From Alkaliphilus serpentinus (GTDB lineage: Bacteria; Bacillota; Clostridia; Peptostreptococcales; Natronincolaceae), in contig NZ_WBZB01000036.1 in the NCBI RefSeq assembly GCF_009017255.1, positions 1 to 54,210 on the forward strand: a DNA stretch of 54,210 nt, in the 5' to 3' direction. The number at the start of each line of letters is the position of its first letter. Position 1 is the first letter of the stretch. The notes under the pieces are model-generated. The model saw only the letters and a program-made list of their open reading frames with translations, had not been told where the DNA came from and ran no database searches. The position numbers were made by a program, and so were the translations under genes. Below, piece after piece: positions 25,906-34,738 of the stretch.

Positions 25906-26105
25906 AAATAATATTTTATAGTTATTTTGACATATATTATCACAAATCATACATAGAAGGCAAGGGGAAACTGAAAATATCATTACAAAATCACTCCAAA
26001 ATCACTCCAAATCCAAAATAATTTTGATAAATACATTTAATTACCAATACAAAGTTAAAGCCAACCATAGTAAAATGAATGTATGACTAATAAAGGGGAG
26101 ACATT

Positions 26106-27236
26106 ATGAAAAGTCCATTTAATAAACTTGTTAAACCAACTTATGTTGGAACTGTAGCTGTACTTACCATCATCTTGGCGTTGATATTGCTAATACCTGA
26201 TTCAAGACTATTTATTTCCCTTGCAGGAACGGATAATGCCTATTTAGAAGGTACGCCTGAAGGCAAGGAGAAAACCCCTATAAATCAGAAAGAAGTAGTT
26301 GATAATGAAGGAGTTAGGGGAATTGCTAAAGAAAAACCACAAGAGAGTTCCACCCCAGAAGAAGATTCTAAAGCAGGGGTGGAAGAAAAAAATGAAAGTG
26401 ATCAATCTACTGAAGCAGATCATAATGAAGAAACACATAGGCTTCAGGATAAGGTAGTGATTGAAGCTCCTAATGTTCCTCCGACTATAGAGCCAATAGT
26501 GGAGGAGGTTAAAGAGGATCCAGTACCCAAAGAGGATGTAATTATTGTAGAACCAGATGAAGAACCAGCTATAGAGGAGCCTCCTTCACAGAATAGGGGA
26601 GAAATACTTAATTCCTATGTTTTATCAGCAATAAATAACTATAAGAGTGGAAGCTATCCCTATCTACTTAACACAGATTACCAAAATTATAATGGAGTTA
26701 CCGAAAGCTTATATTTTCAAGAGAAGCTATTACTTAAGGGACATCCAAGTGGGAATAAAGCCAGCCATTGTTCAGGGATTACCTTTGAGGTTTTCTATAA
26801 GGCCATGGTGGAAAGAAACAAAAAGCTTGGACTTTCTGCGGATGATTTTAATGGAATGACATATGATGAGCTATATGATTTTCTATTAACCTGGTACGTT
26901 GCCAGTAGCAATAAGAAAACCCACAATCTTACCGTTGCCTTAGAAAAGTATGGATTAGGGGTTAGAATCAATAACTTTGAGGATGCAAGACCCGGAGACT
27001 TTATCGATATATCTAGGGAAAATCACACTGGCCATACAGCGGTTTTTCTTGACTGGATAAGGGACGAAGGTAAAATAGTTGGCTTTAAATATTGGTCGAG
27101 TCAAGAATCTACTGGTGGAATCAGCTACAATGAAGAGTATTTTAATATTGAAAAGCCTAATGGAGAGAAATATGGGAATGTCATTATAGATATGGTCTTT
27201 ATTGGCAGGGGCTCTGCTGTAAAGGACTATAAGTAA
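26106..27236 (+). CDS. Membrane-anchored protein with NlpC/P60- or CHAP-like cysteine hydrolase domain
   Basis: 376 residues: N-terminal membrane segment (about 13-30), a long Glu/Pro/Val-rich external spacer (about 45-165), and a globular C-terminal domain (about 170-376). The domain has HCSGITFEVF (Cys222), GDFIDISRENHTGHTAVFLDW (His310) and KYWSSQ (Trp330, Gln333). The Cys, His and polar-residue order of papain-like cell-wall amidases is present. I do not recognise the exact family, so a peptidoglycan hydrolase role is inference. ATG 26106 follows AAAGGGGAGACATT. It is a single gene followed by a terminator. Confidence 0.65.
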   Translation: MKSPFNKLVKPTYVGTVAVLTIILALILLIPDSRLFISLAGTDNAYLEGTPEGKEKTPINQKEVVDNEGVRGIAKEKPQESSTPEEDSKAGVEEKNESDQSTEADHNEETHRLQDKVVIEAPNVPPTIEPIVEEVKEDPVPKEDVIIVEPDEEPAIEEPPSQNRGEILNSYVLSAINNYKSGSYPYLLNTDYQNYNGVTESLYFQEKLLLKGHPSGNKASHCSGITFEVFYKAMVERNKKLGLSADDFNGMTYDELYDFLLTWYVASSNKKTHNLTVALEKYGLGVRINNFEDARPGDFIDISRENHTGHTAVFLDWIRDEGKIVGFKYWSSQESTGGISYNEEYFNIEKPNGEKYGNVIIDMVFIGRGSAVKDYK

Positions 27237-27244
27237 TGATTAAA

Positions 27245-27281
27245 GAAGGGAAAATCTGATAAAGGTTTTACCCTTTTTTTA
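27245..27281 (+). terminator. Terminator after the cysteine-hydrolase-like gene
   Basis: AAGGGaAAA and TTTTaCCCTT arms around CTGATAAAGG, followed by a run of seven T. Confidence 0.65.
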
Positions 27282-27642
27282 TTGTAATAGAGCATATATT
27301 TAACTATAAAATAACCGTTATTTAAAATCAAATTAATACTTAGTTTGCTAGGCTAATTTACAATATATATTAGGGATATTTATCTATGTTTTTACTCAGT
27401 TTATCAGCAAAAGATGATTTGTGTCAAATAATTTAAGGAGATGATCATATGATTTGAAGGCTTATATATGATGTATTTACAAATGCAACATAATAAAATT
27501 ATAAATATATAACAATTTCTGTTTTCATCAAGATATTTTATTAACAATGCAGGAAAATTATAGGATGGTATTGAATATTATACGGTGACTGATTTTTCAG
27601 TCGTTTTATGGGGAGATTATATAAATAAAAGGAGGAATATTA
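27282..27642 (+). other. A+T-rich leader region of the nucleotidase gene
   Basis: No gene is supported in these 361 bases. A small hairpin GACTGA-TTTT-TCAGTC (27587-27602) followed by GTTTTA lies 40 bases before the start codon and could be an attenuator. AAAAGGAGGAATATTA is the ribosome site. I could not place a confident promoter. Confidence 0.4.
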
Positions 27643-30600
27643 ATGTTAAAAAGCATTAAAAAAGTCAGTAGTTTATTGTTGATTACTGCATTAGTCATTG
27701 GCTTATTCATGCCGATTGATGTGTCCTTTGCAGCAGAAACAAAAACGATTACTCTTTTAGGAACAAGTGATATTCATGGCTCTCTTTATAACTGGAGTTA
27801 TGAAGACAACAAGGAAAGACCTGACTATGGGGCATTGGTTAAGTTGGCAACCATTGCAAAACAAGTTAGGGAAGAAAACCCTAATACAATCCTTATAGAC
27901 AATGGAGATACCATTCAAGGTTCACTACTTACTGATGATTTATATAATACTGTATTGATTGATGAGCCTCATCCAATGATCAAGGCAATGAACCTAATGA
28001 ACTATGATGCTATGACATTGGGTAACCATGAATTTAACTTTGGTCTTGATTTAATTAAAAAGGTTGAAGCGGAGGCTAACTTCCCCATACTATCTGCTAA
28101 TACATATGATGCTGCAGATGACAGCCATTTTGTTAAGCCTTATACAATCAAGGAAGTTGATGGAATCAAGGTTGGTATTATTGGATTAACGACTCCCAAT
28201 ATACCTGTATGGGATGGCCCAAAGGTAACGAGCCTTAAGTTTACTGCAATGCACGAAGAAGCTGAAAAGCTTTACAAGGAATTAACAGAAGAGCACAGCG
28301 TTGACATTGTTATCGCTTCTGCCCATGCTGGCTTAGAGGGTAGATATGACAATGAAGGTTCAAAGGCAAGTTTAATAGCTGAGAATGTACCAGGATTGGC
28401 TGCTTTATTTGTTGGCCATGACCATGAAACCAAGAATTTAGAGGTTAATGGTGTACCTGTTGTTGCACCACTAAACGCAGCAAGGGAAATCGCCAGAGTA
28501 GATATTACCCTAGAAAAGCAAGGTGACAAATGGGTAGTAATAGATCGTGCTGCTACAATTATTGTGTCTAAAGACTTTGCTGTTGATGAAGAGATGGCGA
28601 CAGCCCTTCAAAGTGAACAGCAGAGAACCATTGATTTCGTAAGCAACCCTGTAACAACAGCAACTGAAAGCTTTGTGCCAGAAATGGAAGTTAAAAGCCC
28701 TTATTTACCAGCTGCTCAACTAATGGATACAGCAGTAATTGATTTAATCAACAATGTTCAATTAGAGTATACTGGAGCAGATATAGCTGCAGCCGCATTA
28801 TTCTCCTTTGAATCTAATATTGAAGCTGGTCCTGTATCCTATGCTGACATTTTCGGTATCTATAAATATCCCAATACTCTATATGCTGTAGAGGTAACCG
28901 GAAAAGAGCTTAAGGACTATATGGAATGGTCTGCATCCTATTATAATACCTATCAGCCAGGTGATGTTACCATCAGCTTTAACCCAAGTATCAGAGGCTA
29001 TAACTATGATATGTTTGCAGGGGTTGACTATAAGGTTGACATATCTAAGGAGCCGGGGGAGAGGATCGTTGATCTAACCTTTAAAGGTGAACCAGTTACA
29101 GATGATCAAACCTTTAAGCTAGCCATCAACAACTATAGATATAGTGGATTAAAGAAATCAGGAATAATCAGCAATGAAGCCTACTTGGTTTCTGATCCTA
29201 AATCCTTAAGAAGCTTCATTTTAGATTACATTAGTCTTGATGATACTCTTGAACCACAGGTTGACAACAATTGGGAGATTATTGGCGCTCCATTAACCCA
29301 CTGGGCAAAGAATCATGCTGTAAATCTAATCAACAATAATGTATTTGAAATACCACCCCATGAAAGATCATGGAATGCTTCTAGTATTAACCTAGAAAAA
29401 GAGGCTACTAGAGGAGAGTTTGTTAAGGCCCTTGTTAAAGCCTTAGGAGCAGATCTACCTACTATAGAAAATATTGAAGAATATAGGTTTACAGATGTAG
29501 ATGCTAATTTAGCACCCTATGTTGAAGCAGCCTATATCTTAAATATCACAAATGGAATTTCTGAAGATACCTTTGGAACCAACGAAAAGATTACAAGGGA
29601 ACAAGCATATGTATTCCTGATTAGAGCCCTAAACTTAGCTGACAGCTATGATGCAGCAGGTGTTGAAAAGTTTGAAGATGCTAATTCAATCAGCGATTGG
29701 GCAAAAGAATTTATATCAGCTGCTATAGAATTAGGATTAGCTGGCGGATATCCAGATGGAACCTTTAAGCCTGCCGCAGTTATAAAATGGGGTGAAATGG
29801 CTAAAATCCTTAATGGATATTTGATAGATATTGATAGAATATCAATTGTTCACACCAACGATATGCATGGAAGAATCAATTATAATGAAGATAAGGGCGA
29901 AATGGGCCTTGGAAAAATTGCTACAATAGTTGATGATGTAAAAAGCAAAAATGCTAACACATTAGTTTTAGATATGGGAGATACCTTCCACGGAACAAAC
30001 TATGTAACCTTCAATGAAGGTATGGCAGCGGTTGAAGCAATGAATGCAATTGGATACCAGGCGATGGTACCAGGAAACCATGATTTCAACTACGGCCAAG
30101 ATGTATTATTAGAGCTTGCAGGAAAAACAAGATTTCCAATCATTACTTCAAACGTATTGAAAGAAAATGGCGAAAATTTCTTAAAGCCCTATACAATCGT
30201 TGAAAGTATGGGTAAGAAAATTGCATTAGTGGGTGTTACTGCTACAGATACAGTGGTTAAGACTCATCCTAACAATGTTATTGGATTAAGCTTTGAAGAT
30301 GAGTTAGCAACCAGCAGCAAATATGTTGAGGAATTAGAAGGCAAGGTTGACCACATAATTTTAATGTCCCATGCAGGAAATACTACTGATGAAAGAATTG
30401 CAACAGAAGTAGAGGGTATAGATGTAATCCTAGGTGGACATAGTCATTCCACCTATGAGAAACCAGAAAAAATCGGAAACTCTTATGTTACTCAAGCCTA
30501 TGAATATGGTAAGGCAGTCGGCGTTACCAATATTTTATACTACAATGGAAAGTTCATTGGTGTAAATGGTCACTTAATTAGAGATAATAGCTCAATAGAG

Positions 30601-31242
30601 CCAAAGGCTGAAATCGTTGCTATTGTTGACAAATATAAGGCAGAGGTTGAAGTAGCTCTACAAGAAGAAATCGCTGAGGTTTCTGTAGAACTAGACGGTG
30701 CCCGTGAAAATGTAAGGGTTAAGGAAACCAACCTTGGAAATCTTATTGCAGATGCTATGAGAGATGTAGTAGATGCAGATATCGCCTTTACAAATGGTGG
30801 CGGAATCAGAGCAAGTATTGATGTAGGTATGATTACCCTGGAAGAGGTTATGACTGTTTTACCATTCTCCAACACTGTAGTAAAGATGGAGTTAACAGGT
30901 GAACAAATCAAGAAGAGCCTTGAGCATGCCGTTAGAAATTACCCAGAGCAAAATGGTGGATTCCTTCATGTATCAGGAATGACCTTTAAGTTTGATCCTT
31001 CTAAAGAAGTTGGAGAAAGGGTTGTTGAGGTATTCATTGGCGGAGAAGCTCTAGACCTTGAAAAAATTTATACTGTAGCTACCAACGACTTTGTAGCCGT
31101 TGGTGGAGACGGATATGAATGGCTAAAGAAAGGAAAAATACTAACCAATACCGGTGAATTATTAAGTACAACTTTAATTAATTACCTACAAACTGGTGTA
31201 GAAATTCCTACTGTAGAAGGAAGAATTACAGTAGTAGAATAA
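27643..31242 (+). CDS. Secreted double 5'-nucleotidase/cyclic phosphodiesterase with S-layer homology repeats
   Basis: 1199 residues. A signal peptide (1-30, SFA/AET) is followed by a first metallophosphatase (about 35-310: TSDIHGS, IDNGDTIQGS, LGNHEFNFG, GHDHE) with its 5'-nucleotidase C-terminal domain to about 545. That unit resembles CpdB (MEWSASYYN, YNYDMFAGVDY). Three S-layer homology-like repeats follow (about 550-725, e.g. FTDVDANLAPYVEAAYILN). A second metallophosphatase begins at about 732 (VHTNDMHGR, DMGDTFHG, PGNHDFNYG, GGHSHS) with its own C-terminal domain (GNLIADAMRDVVDADIAFTN, GGGIRASID). All metal ligands appear present in both. It probably degrades extracellular nucleotides at the S-layer for phosphate and nucleoside supply. 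ATG 27643 follows AAAGGAGGAATATTA. Confidence 0.9.
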   Translation: MLKSIKKVSSLLLITALVIGLFMPIDVSFAAETKTITLLGTSDIHGSLYNWSYEDNKERPDYGALVKLATIAKQVREENPNTILIDNGDTIQGSLLTDDLYNTVLIDEPHPMIKAMNLMNYDAMTLGNHEFNFGLDLIKKVEAEANFPILSANTYDAADDSHFVKPYTIKEVDGIKVGIIGLTTPNIPVWDGPKVTSLKFTAMHEEAEKLYKELTEEHSVDIVIASAHAGLEGRYDNEGSKASLIAENVPGLAALFVGHDHETKNLEVNGVPVVAPLNAAREIARVDITLEKQGDKWVVIDRAATIIVSKDFAVDEEMATALQSEQQRTIDFVSNPVTTATESFVPEMEVKSPYLPAAQLMDTAVIDLINNVQLEYTGADIAAAALFSFESNIEAGPVSYADIFGIYKYPNTLYAVEVTGKELKDYMEWSASYYNTYQPGDVTISFNPSIRGYNYDMFAGVDYKVDISKEPGERIVDLTFKGEPVTDDQTFKLAINNYRYSGLKKSGIISNEAYLVSDPKSLRSFILDYISLDDTLEPQVDNNWEIIGAPLTHWAKNHAVNLINNNVFEIPPHERSWNASSINLEKEATRGEFVKALVKALGADLPTIENIEEYRFTDVDANLAPYVEAAYILNITNGISEDTFGTNEKITREQAYVFLIRALNLADSYDAAGVEKFEDANSISDWAKEFISAAIELGLAGGYPDGTFKPAAVIKWGEMAKILNGYLIDIDRISIVHTNDMHGRINYNEDKGEMGLGKIATIVDDVKSKNANTLVLDMGDTFHGTNYVTFNEGMAAVEAMNAIGYQAMVPGNHDFNYGQDVLLELAGKTRFPIITSNVLKENGENFLKPYTIVESMGKKIALVGVTATDTVVKTHPNNVIGLSFEDELATSSKYVEELEGKVDHIILMSHAGNTTDERIATEVEGIDVILGGHSHSTYEKPEKIGNSYVTQAYEYGKAVGVTNILYYNGKFIGVNGHLIRDNSSIEPKAEIVAIVDKYKAEVEVALQEEIAEVSVELDGARENVRVKETNLGNLIADAMRDVVDADIAFTNGGGIRASIDVGMITLEEVMTVLPFSNTVVKMELTGEQIKKSLEHAVRNYPEQNGGFLHVSGMTFKFDPSKEVGERVVEVFIGGEALDLEKIYTVATNDFVAVGGDGYEWLKKGKILTNTGELLSTTLINYLQTGVEIPTVEGRITVVE

Positions 31243-31255
31243 AGAATTTCAAAAT

Positions 31256-31290
31256 GAAAGGAGTGGCTAAGGCTACTCCTTTTATTATTG
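31256..31290 (+). terminator. Terminator after the nucleotidase gene
   Basis: AAAGGAGTGGC and GCTACTCCTTTT arms around TAAG, followed by ATTATTG. The T-run is short but the stem is strong. Confidence 0.7.
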
Positions 31291-31353
31291 TGGGTATAAA
31301 GGTTCTCTGAACCCAACGGTAATCTCAGATTCCATGATGGTTGGGGTTTTTGT

Positions 31354-31686
31354 TTAATCTTGAATGATTTCTATAGCTCCTGATTCCTCCATAATTTCTC
31401 TAACATGGATGCTATCATGCTTTGACATTTCTACAGCTACAATGATCCCCGTCTTCCCTTCCAGTCCTGGAATACCATCTGCAAAGCTACCCAGCTCCCC
31501 TAAGCCTTCCCTTTCCGTCTTAATGATAATAACCCCCTTATCTATGGCATCTTCGATACTATGAATTCTTTCCTCTTCACCCAATCTGCTGACAAGCATA
31601 TCCTTTCTATCAAAGCCAGCATTTATTAAGCTATCTATTAATGCGCTGGCCTGCTCCTGATGGGGAAATCTTGCAATCAACCTCAT
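31354..31686 (-). CDS. Hypothetical 110-residue protein
   Basis: Small acidic soluble protein starting MRLIARFPHQEQASALIDSL, then AGFDRKDMLVSR, ending REIMEESGAIEIIQD. The order of a beta strand, a helix with ALIDSLINAGF, and a strand with KTGIIVAVEM suggests a ferredoxin-like fold similar to general-stress (YflT/GS17M-like) proteins. That similarity is loose. No catalytic motif is visible. A strong GGAGGTGATTTT precedes ATG 31686. It stands alone, divergent from the MATE gene. Confidence 0.65.
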   Translation of the reverse strand: MRLIARFPHQEQASALIDSLINAGFDRKDMLVSRLGEEERIHSIEDAIDKGVIIIKTEREGLGELGSFADGIPGLEGKTGIIVAVEMSKHDSIHVREIMEESGAIEIIQD

Positions 31687-31877
31687 AAAATCACCTCCTA
31701 CATGATAGTATTACCATGTTGAGACCATAAAATGACTACCGATTGTTTAAGAGTTATTTCACTTTTAAATAGTTATCAGACTTTTTAATCATATTTCTAA
31801 AGTATCTTGTTAAATGAACTCAAATATGTTACCATTAAGGAGGAAATTTAGACATACGAAATATTGGAGTGATAAAA

Positions 31878-33245
31878 ATGGATACAGCTTCGGTTATAGG
31901 CATTCAGTCCAACGACCGCAAACAATTAAGAAAAAATGTAATTTCAATTGCATGGCCTGCGGTTACTGAGCTAATCTTAGTTTCATTGGTGGGTGCGGTA
32001 GATATGATTATGGTGGGTCGACTAGGGGCAGCAGCGATAACCTCAATAGGGTTAGTGAATCAACCCATATTTCTAATTATGGCTGTTTTCCAAGCATTAA
32101 ATATTGGGGGAATTGCTGTTGTTTCTAGGGCCATTGGCTCTAAGAATTATGAAGAAGCCAATTCTGCAACAAGACACTTAATTATTGTCACTGCTGTATT
32201 GTCGGTTATACTTGTAACTCCAGCAATCCTTTTAGCAGAAGATATCTATAAGTTTATGGGGGCCGATAGTCAGGTAATTGCCACAGGCTTAAATTACTTT
32301 AGGATTGCATTGTTTGGCATTATCATTCAGAATTTAGCCCTGTCAATAGCCGCCATTCTTATGGGCTGTGGAGATACTAGAACCCCAATGATGATTAATG
32401 TCGCATCTAATATAGTCAACGTAATTATGAACTATCTTTTAATTTTTGGAAAGTTTGGCTTACCAACCTTAGGGGTTACAGGAGCTGGACTTGCAACCTT
32501 TTTAGCAAGGCTATTGGCCTTTACCATCCTTATTAGTATTTTGTGTAAGGGTAGGGGAGAAATAAAGCTATATTTAAAGGATTGGCTGAAATGGGATTCT
32601 AAGGTCTTAAATAAGGTTATTCGGATTGGAATACCCTCAGCTATGGAGCAATTTGTCTTAAGAACAGGGAACCTAATCTTTGTTCGTGTTGTGGCAGGCT
32701 TAGGAACGGTTATATACGCAGCCCATCAGGTGTCCTTAAGTATATTATCCCTATCCTTTACATCAGGTATGGCCTTTGGTATGGCCGCATCAACCTTAAT
32801 AGGCCAAAGCCTAGGAGCTGAAAAAAGGAACCTTGCTGAGGAATACGGTAAGGAGGTTCGATATTTAGGTAGTATCGTCTCTACAGCCATTGGAGTTCTT
32901 TTCTTTATTTTTTCTAAAGAAATTGTAAGCTTATTCAGTAATGATCCCGAGGTTATTAAAAATGCCTCCTTTGTACTTAAAATGATCGCCTTTATCCAAC
33001 CCTTTCAGTCCTCTCAATTAATCTATGCAGGAGCCCTTAGGGGAGCGGGAGATACCAAATGGCCCCTATACTCTACTATGGCTGGGATATGGGGAATAAG
33101 AATTACCCTTGCCTTCATACTGGTTAAGGTAATGGGTTTAGGCCTAAGGGGTGCTTGGCTTGGAATATGCATCGATCAAATCATACGCTATTTTATATTA
33201 TTTGGAAGATTTAAGACGGGTAAATGGAAGTATATTAAGGTATAG
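31878..33245 (+). CDS. MATE family efflux transporter
   Basis: About 455 residues and twelve membrane helices in two homologous halves, starting NVISIAWPAVTELILVSLVGAVDMIMVGRLG, with IGIPSAMEQFVLRTGNLIF opening the second half. MATE pumps export cationic drugs or metabolites with H+ or Na+. The substrate is unknown. ATG 31878 is preferred over an upstream in-frame GTG because GGAGTGATAAAA precedes it. No adjacent regulator is coupled to it. Confidence 0.9.
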   Translation: MDTASVIGIQSNDRKQLRKNVISIAWPAVTELILVSLVGAVDMIMVGRLGAAAITSIGLVNQPIFLIMAVFQALNIGGIAVVSRAIGSKNYEEANSATRHLIIVTAVLSVILVTPAILLAEDIYKFMGADSQVIATGLNYFRIALFGIIIQNLALSIAAILMGCGDTRTPMMINVASNIVNVIMNYLLIFGKFGLPTLGVTGAGLATFLARLLAFTILISILCKGRGEIKLYLKDWLKWDSKVLNKVIRIGIPSAMEQFVLRTGNLIFVRVVAGLGTVIYAAHQVSLSILSLSFTSGMAFGMAASTLIGQSLGAEKRNLAEEYGKEVRYLGSIVSTAIGVLFFIFSKEIVSLFSNDPEVIKNASFVLKMIAFIQPFQSSQLIYAGALRGAGDTKWPLYSTMAGIWGIRITLAFILVKVMGLGLRGAWLGICIDQIIRYFILFGRFKTGKWKYIKV

Positions 33246-33312
33246 TAAAATATTGCTTTACCTACAGTAAATAGGTATGTTCTCATTCTTATAGTACCTC
33301 CTATATTTAATA

Positions 33313-33483
33313 AATGTATTAAAAGGGATTGAAACCATTGCCTATGTTCCCTGAGTCAAGAAGAGTCAGTTTGTAAACGCCATGAAGGCCAAGGGCTTTG
33401 TATTAGATGAAGGTAGCGATATAGCAATAGAATATGCAAAGCCCTCTAAGCTTGTTCGGATCCATGGGAAAGAAGCTTTATAG
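33313..33483 (+). pseudogene. Short degraded coding remnant
   Basis: One frame reads NVLKGIETIAYVP, a TGA at 33352-33354, then VKKSQFVNAMKAKGFVLDEG, SDIAIEYAKPSKLVRIHGKE and AL before TAG at 33481. The residue composition is protein-like, but there is no ribosome site, and the frame begins and ends abruptly. I do not recognise the family. The remaining bases of the 33246-33570 gap hold nothing I can assign. Confidence 0.3.
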
Positions 33484-33570
33484 TTGTTCAAATTTATGTA
33501 TTCATAAATTATTCCTTTATTATTCTGATGAAAAGTAATAAAATTATATTAATTATGGAGATGTATTAGG

Positions 33571-34359
33571 ATGGAGGATATTGTTGTGGAGGAAATCAAT
33601 AAGGACAAGAAAACCATTGGATCTGTTATTAAGGCAATTGAAATTATAGAGCTATTGGCAGCTTCAGAAACCGAAATCGGTGCTACTGAAATCAGCAATC
33701 ACCTTAATTATGGGGTGAGTGCAACCTACCATCTATTGGCAACTTTAAAAATGTGCAGAATGATTGAACAGGATCCGAAGACTAAAAAATATAGATTAGG
33801 TATTAAGCTTTGGAAAATTGGGAAGCAGGCAATGGAGCAAAATAATCTAGTAACTTTTATGAAGCCCTTTCTTAAAAAACTAAGGGACTTAACGGATGAA
33901 ACAGCCAATCTTACGGTATTGGACAATAACGAAATTATTTATTTAGCTCAAGAGGAAAGTAAAAAGCTTATACGGATGTTTACCAAAACAGGGGCAAGGG
34001 CTCCATTACATTGTAGTGCAGCAGGAAAGGTTTTGTTAGCTTATCTACCAGAGGATAAAAGAAATTTTATTATAGAAAGATTAACCTTTGAAAAATTCAC
34101 TGATAAAACCATTGTAACGAAGGATGGGTTAGTCAAGGAACTGGAAGCTATCATAGAAAAGGGCTATGGCTTTGATGATGAAGAAAGGGAACTGGGAGTA
34201 AGCTGCATTGCTGCACCGATATTTGACTTTAATAATGAGATAGTTGCAGCCATCAGTATCTCAGGCCCTACTGTGCGATTTGATGAGGAGGCTAATAAAA
34301 GATTTGTTGAATATCTTTTAAATATTACCCAGGAAATTTCTAATGAGCTGGCTAAGTAA
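33571..34359 (+). CDS. IclR family transcriptional regulator
   Basis: 262 residues: an N-terminal winged helix-turn-helix (about 15-80; VIKAIEIIELLAASETEIGATEISNHLN, GVSATYHLLATLKM) and a C-terminal effector domain (about 95-262; LHCSAAGKVLLAYLPE, DDEERELGVSCIAAPIFD, AAISISGPTVRF). IclR proteins respond to small carbon metabolites. It lies ahead of the aminotransferase and cupin genes in the same direction and may control them. GGAGATGTATTAGG precedes ATG 33571. Confidence 0.88.
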   Translation: MEDIVVEEINKDKKTIGSVIKAIEIIELLAASETEIGATEISNHLNYGVSATYHLLATLKMCRMIEQDPKTKKYRLGIKLWKIGKQAMEQNNLVTFMKPFLKKLRDLTDETANLTVLDNNEIIYLAQEESKKLIRMFTKTGARAPLHCSAAGKVLLAYLPEDKRNFIIERLTFEKFTDKTIVTKDGLVKELEAIIEKGYGFDDEERELGVSCIAAPIFDFNNEIVAAISISGPTVRFDEEANKRFVEYLLNITQEISNELAK

Positions 34360-34373
34360 ACTCTACATTAAAA

Positions 34374-34625
34374 ACTCCCAAGGGAGTCAGACCATCGAAA
34401 AAGTATAAAACTACAATTAAACACCTATATTCTTAAATAATGAGAAATCTGCGGAGATAAGAATAAAAGAACGAGAAAATTACAGAATAGTATTTTCAAT
34501 GTTTGAGCCGAAGGTGAGTTTTGAAAATACCTGTGATTTTTGAGTTCATCCTGCCTTTTGACCGAGAGCCAATTTCTCAGTTTTAAAATATAGGGGTTTT
34601 TCGATAACCTCACTCCCAAGGGAGT
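34374..34625 (+). repeat. 224-base element between two copies of a terminator palindrome
   Basis: The palindrome ACTCCCAAGGGAGT occurs at 34374-34387 and again at 34612-34625, the second followed by TTTTATTTTTT. Between them lies 34388-34611, starting CAGACCATCGAAAAA and ending TTTTTCGATAACCTC. Its ends are complementary (ATCGAAAAA/TTTTTCGAT; CCTATATTCTTAAA/TTTTAAAATATAGG; GAGAAAT/ATTTCTC) and an inner TATTTTCAA/TTGAAAATA pair is present. The whole could fold into one long hairpin. It resembles a small non-coding mobile element. No protein-coding content is seen. Confidence 0.65.
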
Positions 34626-34704
34626 TTTATTTTTTGAAGTTATAATTTTTTCATTTAAAAAGGATTTTTTGGTTAAATGGCGAATATATTTAATAATGAT
34701 AAAT

Positions 34705-34720
34705 ACTATTTACTAATAGT
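34705..34720 (+). promoter_or_regulatory. Candidate operator upstream of the aminotransferase
   Basis: ACTATT-TACT-AATAGT is a perfect inverted repeat 19 bases before the ATG, just ahead of AAAGAGAGGGTG. It could be an IclR site or a 5' mRNA hairpin near the ribosome site. Confidence 0.3.
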
Positions 34721-34738
34721 AAAAGAGAGGGTGTTTTA

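Noticed and set aside
33352..33354. TGA in the relic at 33313-33483 read as a selenocysteine codon
   Set aside because: The organism probably makes selenoproteins, but the frame has no start, no ribosome site, no recognisable redox context, and ends soon after; a stop in a relic is simpler.
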